Shown: piece after piece, positions 9,838-20,180 of the stretch
How positions within the stretch are numbered: position 1 is the stretch's first letter
How the letters are laid out: each line of letters begins with the position of its first letter
Origin: Flavobacterium enshiense DK69
Lineage (GTDB): Bacteria > Bacteroidota > Bacteroidia > Flavobacteriales > Flavobacteriaceae
NCBI RefSeq assembly: GCF_000498495.1
Contig: NZ_AVCS01000013.1
Location: 186,001 to 250,000, forward strand
Direction of reading: 5' to 3'
Length of the DNA: 64,000 nt
Made by a program: the position numbers and the translations under genes
Notes under the pieces: generated by a model
Seen by the model: only the letters and a program-made list of their open reading frames with translations
The model's database searches: none
Told to the model about the DNA's origin: nothing

Positions 9838-10902
9838 TTATTCCGAAAAATTAATAAAGGATTTTCCATCATAGCGGTGCAAACCCGTGTTCCTTGTACC
9901 TACCCAAAGGTTTCCCTCCCTATCTTCCAAAATTGACCATACATCGTTATTGGTTAGTCCATCTTTTGTTGTAAAACAAGTGGAGGCTTTTCCATCGTAA
10001 CGACAAATACCACGACCACCACCTCCAAACCAAAGATTTCCATTTTTGTCTTCTATAATTCGGGTAATTGGACCATTTGATAAACCTTCATTTTTTGTAA
10101 AATTTGTAAATGATTTGCCATCATAACGGAAGGCCCCACTCCAATTACTGAACCAAATATTTCCGTTCATGTCTTGCAAAACGGGCCAAGCCCAATTGTC
10201 ACCATCTGGCTTAAGATTGGTTAAGGATTTGCCATCGTAACGAAATACCCCTTTATTAACCCGTCCACCAAACCAAATGTTACCTGCCTTATCTTCTAAA
10301 ATGTATTCTACATTATCATTACTGCTCATAAAACCACCTCCGCCATTACCAACTATAAACGAAGTAAAGGTTTTTCCATCGTAGATATAAACACCATCAA
10401 TTGTGGAGAACCATAGTTTTCCGCTTTTGTCCTGCATTATACTGAATACATCATGCGTGTTGCGATTCTTATTGGGGGGCATGTCTTTTCGTAAAGTGAT
10501 TTGGATTTTAGCAAATGTTTTACCATCGTAAAGACAAAGTCCAGCTTCCGTACCTATCCAAATTTTACCATTTTCATCTTCCAGCATACAATAAACATGA
10601 TTACTGTTAAGCCCGTTTGTCGCTGTAAATTGGCTAAACGAATTTCCGTCATATTTATAAACGCCTTCACCTGATGTGCCGAACCAAAGGTTACCTGCTT
10701 TGTCCTGCAGACTACAACAAACATTGTTATCTTTATGTGAGCCTTGGGTTTTTATAAGTTTTGGTTGTCCGGCAGCTATTATTTTTGAATCATTTGCCTT
10801 TTCTTTTGGCAAGTCTCTTTTAACTTGTCCGTTGCAGGAAGTGACAAAAATTAATATTGTCAGAAAAGTAAAAAATTGGGTTATCGAGAAATATTTTTTC
10901 AT
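9838..10902 (-). CDS. Two-component-regulator-type beta-propeller lipoprotein
   Basis: 354 residues. Lipoprotein signal ending FVTSC (Cys23), then a beta-propeller built from about seven repeats of the form LEDKxGNxWFGxxxGVxxYDGKSFTxF. These are the ligand-binding propeller repeats otherwise found in the sensor part of hybrid two-component systems. Here the propeller stands alone on a lipid anchor with no kinase, so it is more likely a periplasmic or surface binding protein. It lies at the downstream end of the cassette-like array (10.9-12.9 kb) on the same strand; the shared spacer element 10956-10990 lies just upstream of it. Ligand unknown. Confidence 0.85.
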   Translation of the reverse strand: MKKYFSITQFFTFLTILIFVTSCNGQVKRDLPKEKANDSKIIAAGQPKLIKTQGSHKDNNVCCSLQDKAGNLWFGTSGEGVYKYDGNSFSQFTATNGLNSNHVYCMLEDENGKIWIGTEAGLCLYDGKTFAKIQITLRKDMPPNKNRNTHDVFSIMQDKSGKLWFSTIDGVYIYDGKTFTSFIVGNGGGGFMSSNDNVEYILEDKAGNIWFGGRVNKGVFRYDGKSLTNLKPDGDNWAWPVLQDMNGNIWFSNWSGAFRYDGKSFTNFTKNEGLSNGPITRIIEDKNGNLWFGGGGRGICRYDGKASTCFTTKDGLTNNDVWSILEDREGNLWVGTRNTGLHRYDGKSFINFSE

Positions 10903-10955
10903 TATTCAAATTGTAATAATGCTTTTAGCGAGTTGTTGATTCTTCCCTATATAAA

Positions 10956-10990
10956 CTAAAACCCCGCCTTCACAAAACCGCTGCTTGTAG
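10956..10990 (-). repeat. Array spacer element (downstream type), copy 1
   Basis: On the minus strand it reads GCAGCGGTTTTGTGAAGGC followed by GGGGTTTTAGTT. The core matches the element at 11482-11521 over about 18 of 19 positions and more loosely 11980-12024. It lies between the stop of the 86-residue gene and the propeller gene. Confidence 0.6.
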
Positions 10991-11035
10991 AAGTCTCTTT
11001 AAATTTTCATTGTATTTTAGACAAACCTATGCTTT

Positions 11036-11296
11036 TTATTTTGAGTTTCGAGATTCTATTTCTTTTTGCATTTCCCTCTCTAAGATTTTATTATTATTAG
11101 AATTTCTAACAATCATAAATGTTAGTAACAAAGGAAAGAAAGTAAAAAATCCAAAACCATTTTTTACAGCGCTATAAATAACAATTCCAATTGTAAGTCC
11201 AATGATTGCAGCATCAACTATTTTATTGGTTTTCATTTTTTTTATTTTCTGTAAAAGTTCTTGGTCACTTAGTTCTGTAAAGTTTTCAGGTTTCAT
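11036..11296 (-). CDS. Small two-helix membrane protein, unknown
   Basis: 86 residues. A charged N-terminal stretch (SDQELLQKIKKMKTNK) precedes two hydrophobic segments (about residues 28-45 and 49-63) and a charged, coiled C-tail (NNNKILEREMQKEIESRNSK). It is probably an inner-membrane protein with both ends in the cytoplasm. I recognise no family. It is one of three short unrelated genes on the minus strand separated by similar spacers, and appears monocistronic within its unit. Confidence 0.65.
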   Translation of the reverse strand: MKPENFTELSDQELLQKIKKMKTNKIVDAAIIGLTIGIVIYSAVKNGFGFFTFFPLLLTFMIVRNSNNNKILEREMQKEIESRNSK

Positions 11297-11346
11297 ATTT
11301 CTATTTTTTTTTACTGAATGCTATTTTTGAGTTGTGTTTTCTGAAA

Positions 11347-11375
11347 TTTCGGCTAACGTCCCGCCAGATTTAAGT
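11347..11375 (-). repeat. Array spacer element (upstream type), copy 1
   Basis: On the minus strand it reads AAATCTGGCGGGACGTTAGC then CGAAA, about 50 nt before the 86-residue gene. Its GGCGGGAYGTTA core is shared with 11879-11910. Confidence 0.55.
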
Positions 11376-11481
11376 TGACAGGTATTTTTGTTACTGATAT
11401 TTACAAATATACCGAAAATACTGAAAGAAAAAACTTTCTTAAACGAAGAAAGCGCAAGCAACGGATCTACCCCATAAAATA

Positions 11482-11521
11482 CCAAACCCCGCTTTCACAA
11501 AACCATTATTAGCAGCCGCTG
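11482..11521 (-). repeat. Array spacer element (downstream type), copy 2
   Basis: On the minus strand: TAATAATGGTTTTGTGAAAG, then CGGGGTTTGG. It follows the DUF1905 gene. The stretch GGTTTTGTGAARGCGGGGTT is shared with 10956-10990. Confidence 0.6.
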
Positions 11522-11554
11522 TATTTCTAAGTCAAACTTTTCCGATTCTATTTT

Positions 11555-11854
11555 TCAAAGCAAAATTGTCGCGTCAACAATTTTTCCATTGAAAATATTT
11601 TCTTTTTTTCTGATTTCAGCTTTTAATGGAAGAAGGTATGTATTCATTTTTGTGTCAAACCAAATTGCTGTTTTCCATTGACTTTTTCCAATTTCTGCAG
11701 TCGCTTTCAATCTTCCCCAACCTTCTTCTTCCTTTTTTAGGTTTGCCCTGATTTCTTTGGCAATATTTTCAGGAAGCGAAACAAAATACCAACCTCCGGG
11801 AGATGGATATTGCCAAACTTTTGCCGAGAAATCATATTTTAATATACCTGTCAT
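11555..11854 (-). CDS. DUF1905 domain protein
   Basis: 99 residues, the full length of a stand-alone DUF1905 domain: YDFSAKVWQYPSPGGWYFVS at the start, a central WGRLKATAEIGKSQWKTAIW and the closing YLLPLKAEIRKKENI. The domain is a small beta-barrel found alone or fused to YdeI-like bacteriocin-protection proteins; its biochemical role is not settled. No signal peptide, so cytoplasmic. It sits in the middle of the cassette-like array with spacer elements on both sides, as expected for a mobile or shuffled small gene. Confidence 0.9.
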   Translation of the reverse strand: MTGILKYDFSAKVWQYPSPGGWYFVSLPENIAKEIRANLKKEEEGWGRLKATAEIGKSQWKTAIWFDTKMNTYLLPLKAEIRKKENIFNGKIVDATILL

Positions 11855-11878
11855 TTTTGATCTACACAGTGTTTTTAA

Positions 11879-11910
11879 ACAATGTCCGATAACATCCCGC
11901 CGGCTTTATG
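11879..11910 (-). repeat. Array spacer element (upstream type), copy 2
   Basis: On the minus strand: CATAAAGCCGGCGGGATGTT, then ATCGGACATTGT. It shares GGCGGGAYGTTA with 11347-11375, and GTTAxCGGxCATTGT with 12860-12874. It lies 25-55 nt upstream of the DUF1905 start. Confidence 0.55.
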
Positions 11911-11979
11911 AATTTGAGGTTTCTGTTCCTTTAGTTTGTCTCATCACTAAGTTAAAATCACAAAAAAGAGTTTTAGTTT

Positions 11980-12024
11980 GCGCTAAAGCCCCAATTTCTT
12001 AAAACCGCTTTTAGTGGTTCGTTG
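11980..12024 (-). repeat. Array spacer element (downstream type), copy 3
   Basis: On the minus strand: CCACTAAAAGCGGTTTTAAG, then AAATTGGGGCTTTAGC. It is a diverged version of the elements at 11482-11521 and 10956-10990, and directly follows the metallopeptidase gene. ACCACTAAAAGCGGT is itself a weak inverted repeat. Confidence 0.5.
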
Positions 12025-12027
12025 CTT

Positions 12028-12822
12028 TTAACATCCTTTATTAAACTCTTCCCAATCAAAATTTATATTTGTTGGGCATTTTCGGTTTATATAATCTTTC
12101 AAGGTTTGTTCTAATGTTTGTGAGTCGAAACCATATATTTCGTTTAGCTTTTCATACCCACTTTTCCAAAGTTCTTTAAATTTTGATATTCCATGGTTAT
12201 CAATTAGAAATTTAGAGATAAAAGCACTTTGAGTATAAGCAATCATATCGGGGTTTTTATAAAAATCTTGTGATAACTTGTCCATAGGAATAAGTTTATT
12301 ACTCTGAATAAAATATTTATAAATCTCTTCCAATGAGTATTTAGAACAAGTTCCGCCTGAATAAGTTGCTAACCCTTCATTCATCCAAGTTGAAGAAGTT
12401 GGAGGTGTTCCCCATTTATACATTGTAATCATGTGCATCATTTCATGTTTAATCGGCGATCCAGTATCTTTAAGTAGTGAGAATAATACATCGCTGTCAG
12501 GCAAAGCCAAACCTTGAGCAGTCATTCCTCCATATTTTAGCATTTCTTTTCTTGATTTTAAAAATTCAACGTCCATTTTATTGTTGAATTCAGTTTCACC
12601 AATTAATTTCAAATTTTCTTCAATTGATTTTTGACATTCTTCAATTGCAAGATTTCTACGTGGAATTTCAACTTCAGATGGGAAGTAATAAGTTATATTG
12701 TTTACGGTCTTAGTTTCTGTAACAATTTTGGTCCAATTTTCATCATTTATTGCTTTTTTTTGTGCAGTGCAACTGTAGAATGATAAAATCAGAAGTAAAT
12801 AAGTAAGTTTTCTGGTATTCAT
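12028..12822 (-). CDS. Lipoprotein zinc metallopeptidase (gluzincin type)
   Basis: 264 residues from the ATG at 12822, which places a lipoprotein signal (MNTRKLTYLLLILSFYSC, Cys18) at the N-terminus; a longer frame opening at 12858 would hide it and overlaps the array element at 12860. The zinc motif is HEMMH (126-130) with the downstream NEGLATY glutamate (Glu149), the pattern of peptidase MA-like gluzincins. The C-terminal part (AYTQSAFISKFLIDNHG, LEQTLKDYI) is the usual helical end of that family. Likely an envelope-anchored peptidase of unknown substrate. First gene of the cassette-like array. Confidence 0.85.
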   Translation of the reverse strand: MNTRKLTYLLLILSFYSCTAQKKAINDENWTKIVTETKTVNNITYYFPSEVEIPRRNLAIEECQKSIEENLKLIGETEFNNKMDVEFLKSRKEMLKYGGMTAQGLALPDSDVLFSLLKDTGSPIKHEMMHMITMYKWGTPPTSSTWMNEGLATYSGGTCSKYSLEEIYKYFIQSNKLIPMDKLSQDFYKNPDMIAYTQSAFISKFLIDNHGISKFKELWKSGYEKLNEIYGFDSQTLEQTLKDYINRKCPTNINFDWEEFNKGC

Positions 12823-12858
12823 TTTTTTAATAGATTTTGTATTTATGCGGTTTCGCAA

Positions 12859-13435
12859 TACAATGACCGCTAACTCTTAAATAGATGCACCTTATTAATT
12901 AATAGATAAGTACTCATTTTTAAAAAGCATTACTATCTGGAGAAAATGCACTACCTCAATTTCCCGCTAATCTACAAAAAGTAAGAAAAGAAAACAATTT
13001 AAGATGTTTATAATTCTGTACTATTGGGTTAGCAACTCTCTTTAGCTACTATTCGTCACGTTCATTATGTAACAGAAAAAACAGTCTGGAACAAAAAATG
13101 AAACAGAACGCAAACGACAACTCAAATGATTCTTTCATTTAAGGATTGAACACTATTCTTTTTCTTAACCATTTTCAGACAATAGTAAATAAAAACAAAA
13201 TAATTTGTTAATTTAATTCCAACTTTTAACAATTATTCGTTAAATAAACAAAATAACTTCACTAAATTTATAGCACATGAAGCTACAGACATCTGTAGCT
13301 TTAGTTTTCAATAGCCCCAAACCTATAATTCCAATTCTTAAATTTCAAATTAAGAGCCCTACTATGTCCTAAATTAAAACAGGCCTTTTCGCCAGTGTTT
13401 AATTTTTTTTTCATTTAAACGATTAAAAAAGGATT
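12859..13435. other. Divergent intergenic region with hairpin
   Basis: 577 bp of AT-rich DNA between divergent genes. The left end carries the array element ACAATGACCGCTAAC (12860-12874; minus GTTAGCGGTCATTGT). A perfect 9-bp inverted repeat AAGCTACAG / CTGTAGCTT with a 4-nt loop lies at 13280-13301. No ORF with recognisable content was found. The promoter of the 13436 operon must lie here but no clear TAnnTTTG was seen. Confidence 0.5.
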
Positions 13436-14479
13436 ATGATAGCTATTAAGAAGGAAGGTATTATTCTAAGAAAAAAAGCGCTCGATTTTGAGAATGAAGG
13501 CGTTTTAAATCCAGCTGTAATAGCAGAAGATGGTGCTATTCATCTTTTCTACAGAGCAGTAGCTGATGGCAATTACTCAAGTATTGGTTATTGCAGATTA
13601 AGCGATCCTTTCACAATTGAAAAGCGATTAGAAATGCCGGTACTCTCTCCGGAATTCGACTATGAAAGTCACGGAGTCGAAGATCCCAGAATTGTGAAAA
13701 TTGACGATTTGTTTTATTTGACATATACTGCTTATGATGGCTATAATGCCTTAGCAGCTTTAGCCGTTTCAAAAGATTTAATTCATTTTGAAAAAAAAGG
13801 GTTAATAGTTCCTCAAATTACTTATCCGGAATTCAGAAGACTCGTAAACAACAGAAGTTCAGTTATTGACAGATATATGCCTTTCAATCAGGACAAGCAT
13901 TATGATGGAAAGCATCACAAAGAACTATTTATTTGGGATAAGAATGTTATTTTTTTCCCGAGAAAAATTAACGGTAAATTTTATATCCTTCATCGGATTA
14001 AACCTGAAATACAGATTATTTCCGTCTATGACTTACGGGAACTGACCCCTGAATTTTGGCGGGATTTTTTCAAACATTTTGAAAATAACATTCTGCTTTC
14101 GCCAAAATACAAGCATGAAAAAAAATATATTGGAGGAGGATGCCCCCCTATTGAAACCGAACATGGCTGGTTACTTATTTATCATGGTGTTCACGATGGC
14201 ATAAATGGTCCCGCCTATACAGCTTGTGCGGCTTTGCTTGATTTGAATAATCCGCAAATAGAACTTTCCAGATTACCCTATCCTTTATTCGAGCCGGATC
14301 TTGATTGGGAATTAAAAGGTGAGGTTAATAATGTTTGTTTTCCTACCGGAACTGTTGTTTATGATGATACGCTCTATATTTATTATGGGGCTGCCGATGA
14401 ACAAATTGGTTCCGTAACCCTTAGTTTATCCGAACTGTTACATGAATTAATCCTTAATACCGTACAATATGAGAAATAA
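13436..14479 (+). CDS. GH130 family glycoside phosphorylase/hydrolase
   Basis: 347 residues, no signal peptide, so cytoplasmic. The five-bladed propeller pattern of GH130 is visible: VLNPAVIAEDGAIHLFYRAV, SHGVEDPRIVKIDDLFYLTYTAYDG (the DPR aspartate region is the family's catalytic area), GGGCPPIETEHGWLLIYHGV, and VNNVCFPTGTVVYDDTLYIYYGA. GH130 enzymes phosphorolyse or hydrolyse beta-mannosides (family knowledge); which linkage applies is not visible. Homologues are sometimes mislabelled as pesticidal protein. The next gene starts inside its last codons (11-bp overlap), implying translational coupling and a shared pathway with a glycosyltransferase. Confidence 0.85.
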   Translation: MIAIKKEGIILRKKALDFENEGVLNPAVIAEDGAIHLFYRAVADGNYSSIGYCRLSDPFTIEKRLEMPVLSPEFDYESHGVEDPRIVKIDDLFYLTYTAYDGYNALAALAVSKDLIHFEKKGLIVPQITYPEFRRLVNNRSSVIDRYMPFNQDKHYDGKHHKELFIWDKNVIFFPRKINGKFYILHRIKPEIQIISVYDLRELTPEFWRDFFKHFENNILLSPKYKHEKKYIGGGCPPIETEHGWLLIYHGVHDGINGPAYTACAALLDLNNPQIELSRLPYPLFEPDLDWELKGEVNNVCFPTGTVVYDDTLYIYYGAADEQIGSVTLSLSELLHELILNTVQYEK

Positions 14480-16844
14480 TACCCTAAAAAACTTCCACGG
14501 AAATCGATCAACTGATAAGGAACAAATAAGCAGCTCCTCAAAGACAGGTAAAAAGCATATTGCTGACATAGCGGATAAATTACCCCAGATTTTATTCATT
14601 ACCACAAATCCGCCCCGCGAATGCGGTATTGCTACTTATTCACAGGATTTGATTCGCGCTTTGAATGACAAATTCGACAATTCTTTTGATATAAAAATCT
14701 GCCCAATCGAATCGGAAACCGAAAAGCATACTTATTCCGATAAAGTAAAATATATTCTTAATACTGATTGTTCTGATTCATTTTTAGAATTATCAAAAAA
14801 CATAAATGATAGTGCCGAAATTGATCTGGTTTTGATTCAGCACGAATTTGGTTTGTTCAGAAACAATGAAGTTGCCTTCATAAAGTTTTTGAAGGCAATC
14901 AAAAAACCGATTGTCGTAGTTTTTCACACCGCATTGCCAAATCCAAACGAATTATTAAAAATTAATGTGCAGCAAATAACAAAAGCGGCCGACAATATCA
15001 TAGTAATGACTAATTGTTCTGCTCGTGTTTTGATAAATGATTATGGAATATCAGAGGAAAAGATTTCCGTTATTCCTCACGGGACACATTTAATACCCCA
15101 TAAAGACAAAGAGACACTAAAAAACAAATATCGCTTATCCGGACGAAAAGTACTTTCCACATTTGGACTATTAAGTTCTGGTAAGAGTATAGAAACAACT
15201 TTGAATGCGCTGCCGGCAATCATAAAAGAACATCCCGATGTTTTATTCCTTATTATAGGAAAAACACATCCATCGGTTGTTAAACATGAAGGGGAAAAAT
15301 ACAGGGAGATGCTTACCGCAAAAATTGAAGAATTGCAACTGCAAAATCACATTAAATTTGTAAATCATTTTTTAACATTACAGGATTTGCTGGAATATCT
15401 ACAACTTACAGATATTTATTTATTCACTTCTAAAGATCCTAACCAAGCAGTAAGCGGGACATTTTCATACGCTATCAGTTGCGGATGTCCTATCATCTCA
15501 ACTCCGATTCCACATTCATGCGAAGTTTTGGAAAATAATTTAGGTTATTTAATTGATTTTGGAAACTCAGAACAATTGGCTGAAAAAACAATTTCTTTAT
15601 TGAATGACGAACAATTGAGAAATAACATCGGATGGGATGGCTTACACAGAATGGCTCCGACAGCATGGGAAAATTCGGCAATTGCACATGCTTTATTATT
15701 TGAAAAAATTTGTGGCGATCGAATCTCGATGCATTATAAAATTCCTAAAATCAATCTTGATCACGTAAAAAAAATGACAAATGATTTTGGAATGATACAG
15801 TTTTCGGTTATTAATCATCCCGATATAGGTTCAGGATATACGCTTGATGATAATGCGCGGGCGTTAATAGCCATGTGTATGCATTTTGAACTGACAAAAG
15901 ATGAAAGTGATTTAGAATATATTCAACTTTATTTCAATTTTATAAAGTATTGTTTGCTTCCCGAAGGGTATTTTCTGAATTATGTCGGAGAAGACAAAAA
16001 TTTTACGAAACAAAACCAACACACCAATTTGGCCGACTCCAACGGAAGGGCGATTTGGTCTTTAGGCTATTTAATTTCCATGAATGATTTATTGCCAAAA
16101 GAGCTGGTGGAGGATGCAATTTCAGTCATGCAAATTGGATTATCAAATGCCGATCAAATCTATTCCACACGCGCTATGGCATTTGTAATAAAAGGCATCT
16201 ATTACAGAAACACTAAACACACATCAATTCAAAACATATTATTGATGAGGCATTTTTCTGATAGATTGGTACAAATGTATAAGCATGAAGCCAATAAGGA
16301 ATGGATGTGGTTTGAAAGTTACCTTACCTATGCAAACAGTATTTTGCCAGAAGCAATGTTGTGTGCCTGGCTGGCAACCGGTGACATCAGATATAAGGAA
16401 ATTGCAAAAAACAGTTTTGATTTTCTTCTGTCAAAGATTTTTACAGAAAACAGTATTAAGGTGATTTCTAATAAAGGATGGTTTCACAATAGTGTAAAAT
16501 CAGGAGCAGAAAAAATTGGTGGCGAACAACCTATTGATGTCGCTTATACAATTCTTACTTTGAGTAAATTTTATGATGTATTTAAAGATCAACAATACAA
16601 AGAGAAAATAGAAATGGCTTTCGATTGGTTTTTGGGAAAAAATCACTTAAACCGAATAATTTACAATCCTTGCACCGGCGGTTGTTTTGATGGTTTGGAA
16701 GAAGATTATATCAACCTTAATCAGGGAGCAGAATCTACGTTAAGTTACCTGATGGCCAGACTGAGTATAGAAAAAACCTTAAAAGAGGAAACCGGAATAC
16801 ACGTAGATTTTTATTTAAAATCCACTGTTTTTAATAAAAATTAG
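14469..16844 (+). CDS. GT4 glycosyltransferase with C-terminal alpha-toroid-like domain
   Basis: 791 residues. After a short charged leader, residues 40-410 form a GT-B glycosyltransferase of family 4: PPRECGIATYSQDL at the start, HGTHL and FGLLSSGKSIE in the middle, and a C-terminal donor-binding region (FTSKDPNQAVSGTFSYAISCG with the downstream STPIPHSCEVL). Residues about 430-780 form a second, helix-rich domain with the motif GYTLDDNARALIAM and repeated W/Y-rich helices, resembling (alpha/alpha)6-barrel glycan enzymes. The gene overlaps the GH130 gene by 11 bp and ends at a strong terminator. Together they suggest synthesis or turnover of a mannose-containing glycan; the product is unknown. 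Confidence 0.8.
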   Translation: MRNNTLKNFHGNRSTDKEQISSSSKTGKKHIADIADKLPQILFITTNPPRECGIATYSQDLIRALNDKFDNSFDIKICPIESETEKHTYSDKVKYILNTDCSDSFLELSKNINDSAEIDLVLIQHEFGLFRNNEVAFIKFLKAIKKPIVVVFHTALPNPNELLKINVQQITKAADNIIVMTNCSARVLINDYGISEEKISVIPHGTHLIPHKDKETLKNKYRLSGRKVLSTFGLLSSGKSIETTLNALPAIIKEHPDVLFLIIGKTHPSVVKHEGEKYREMLTAKIEELQLQNHIKFVNHFLTLQDLLEYLQLTDIYLFTSKDPNQAVSGTFSYAISCGCPIISTPIPHSCEVLENNLGYLIDFGNSEQLAEKTISLLNDEQLRNNIGWDGLHRMAPTAWENSAIAHALLFEKICGDRISMHYKIPKINLDHVKKMTNDFGMIQFSVINHPDIGSGYTLDDNARALIAMCMHFELTKDESDLEYIQLYFNFIKYCLLPEGYFLNYVGEDKNFTKQNQHTNLADSNGRAIWSLGYLISMNDLLPKELVEDAISVMQIGLSNADQIYSTRAMAFVIKGIYYRNTKHTSIQNILLMRHFSDRLVQMYKHEANKEWMWFESYLTYANSILPEAMLCAWLATGDIRYKEIAKNSFDFLLSKIFTENSIKVISNKGWFHNSVKSGAEKIGGEQPIDVAYTILTLSKFYDVFKDQQYKEKIEMAFDWFLGKNHLNRIIYNPCTGGCFDGLEEDYINLNQGAESTLSYLMARLSIEKTLKEETGIHVDFYLKSTVFNKN

Positions 16845-16925
16845 CAATTAGATTTATGTACAAAACATTTGGACTTCACGATTTTTAAATAAAGACAAAC
16901 TCCATATCCGCTAAATGTTATCAAC

Positions 16926-16959
16926 AAAAAGAGGCTGCAGGAAAGGACAGCCTCTTTTT
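16926..16959 (+). terminator. Terminator of GH130-GT4 operon
   Basis: Perfect AAAAAGAGGCTG / CAGCCTCTTTTT arms with a 10-nt loop, about 80 nt past the GT4 stop codon. Confidence 0.9.
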
Positions 16960-17074
16960 ATTTGCATTTCCAAGTTTATTTACCCTTAACCAACATTTCT
17001 AAATATGTAACTTTATGTTTTCCAGCCTGAAATAATCTTTCACAAAGCTTGAACATACGCTATAAAAATCTCCA

Positions 17075-17743
17075 TTACGGATTAAAAATCATTTCATACT
17101 GCTTTCCGTAGCTCTCAAAAAGAACTTTCGACCAAAACGGCTGTGCTTTATGCATCGTAGGAAACCAATTTCGATTTTCTCCCGACACGATAAACAAACC
17201 GTAATTATCTCCCAAAACGGAGAAGTTTTCGCGTTTGGGCTGCATTACAAAATAATCGGTTTGGTATTGTTGATTGATTTGGTCGCAAAATCCGAAAACA
17301 TCCGCGACCACAAAACCTATTTCACTGATCTTTATGAATGAATTACCATTGAAATTTTCATCAGAAACATTCTTCAGATCGTAGCGCACGATACATTCCA
17401 GAATATTCCCGTTGGTATCATTGAAATAAAAGGATTTAGCATTCCAGTTGGAGAAGTCGACTATATATTCATTATATTCATTGTCGTTATACGGAATTGC
17501 TTCAGCTCTTTCACTAACCCATTCCAAAGCCTCAAAAAGTCTATTTTCGGGAATATCGAAAGCGAAATGATAAACCGGCTTTTGAATTTCATCCGACAAA
17601 TGAAAGCACAACTTTGAGGTGCCAACCTTAAAAAAAAGAAGTTCATCTGTTTTTTCCAATACTTCAAAACCTAGCTTTTGCTTATAAAAGAATTCGGTTT
17701 CCGAAAGCGAATTGGTCAACAAATGAACTTCCGATATTTTCAT
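17075..17743 (-). CDS. VOC (glyoxalase/dioxygenase-fold) family protein
   Basis: 222 residues, about the length of two VOC modules. The first begins KISEVHLLTNSLSETEFFYKQKLGFEVLE and ends with FYFNDTNGNILECIVRY, the typical metal-site glutamate context; the second (FIKISEIGFVVADVFGFCDQ) is weaker. The fold covers glyoxalases, extradiol dioxygenases and resistance proteins, so the reaction cannot be named. It begins 12 nt downstream of katG on the same strand, so the two are probably cotranscribed, suggesting a role in detoxification or oxidative stress (inference). Confidence 0.8.
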   Translation of the reverse strand: MKISEVHLLTNSLSETEFFYKQKLGFEVLEKTDELLFFKVGTSKLCFHLSDEIQKPVYHFAFDIPENRLFEALEWVSERAEAIPYNDNEYNEYIVDFSNWNAKSFYFNDTNGNILECIVRYDLKNVSDENFNGNSFIKISEIGFVVADVFGFCDQINQQYQTDYFVMQPKRENFSVLGDNYGLFIVSGENRNWFPTMHKAQPFWSKVLFESYGKQYEMIFNP

Positions 17744-17755
17744 GATTCTGTACTG

Positions 17756-19960
<2,205 letters not shown>

Positions 19961-20159
19961 TTATAATGTTATTAGTGATTGATTACTATTTTCATTAACA
20001 GAATAATTACAAAATCAAATTTCTGGGGCCCAACATTTTATAACTGTTAAATTTAATTAAAATTACCGAATTAACTTATCGTTATTTTATAAATCAAATT
20101 GATTATTATTATTTTCTCATAAGAAAATCCAATACAATAAAATTGGTACAATGTTTGTT

Positions 20160-20167
20160 TACCTTTG
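20160..20167 (+). promoter_or_regulatory. Putative -7 box
   Basis: TACCTTTG matches TAnnTTTG and lies 14 nt before the first ATG of the DUF4197 gene, implying a very short leader. A TTG at 20143 is only 14 nt upstream, so the -33 box is uncertain. Confidence 0.5.
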
Positions 20168-20180
20168 AACACTAATTCAA

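Noticed and set aside
13436..14479. Pesticidal crystal-type protein
   Set aside because: That is a known misannotation of GH130 proteins; the propeller motifs fit GH130.
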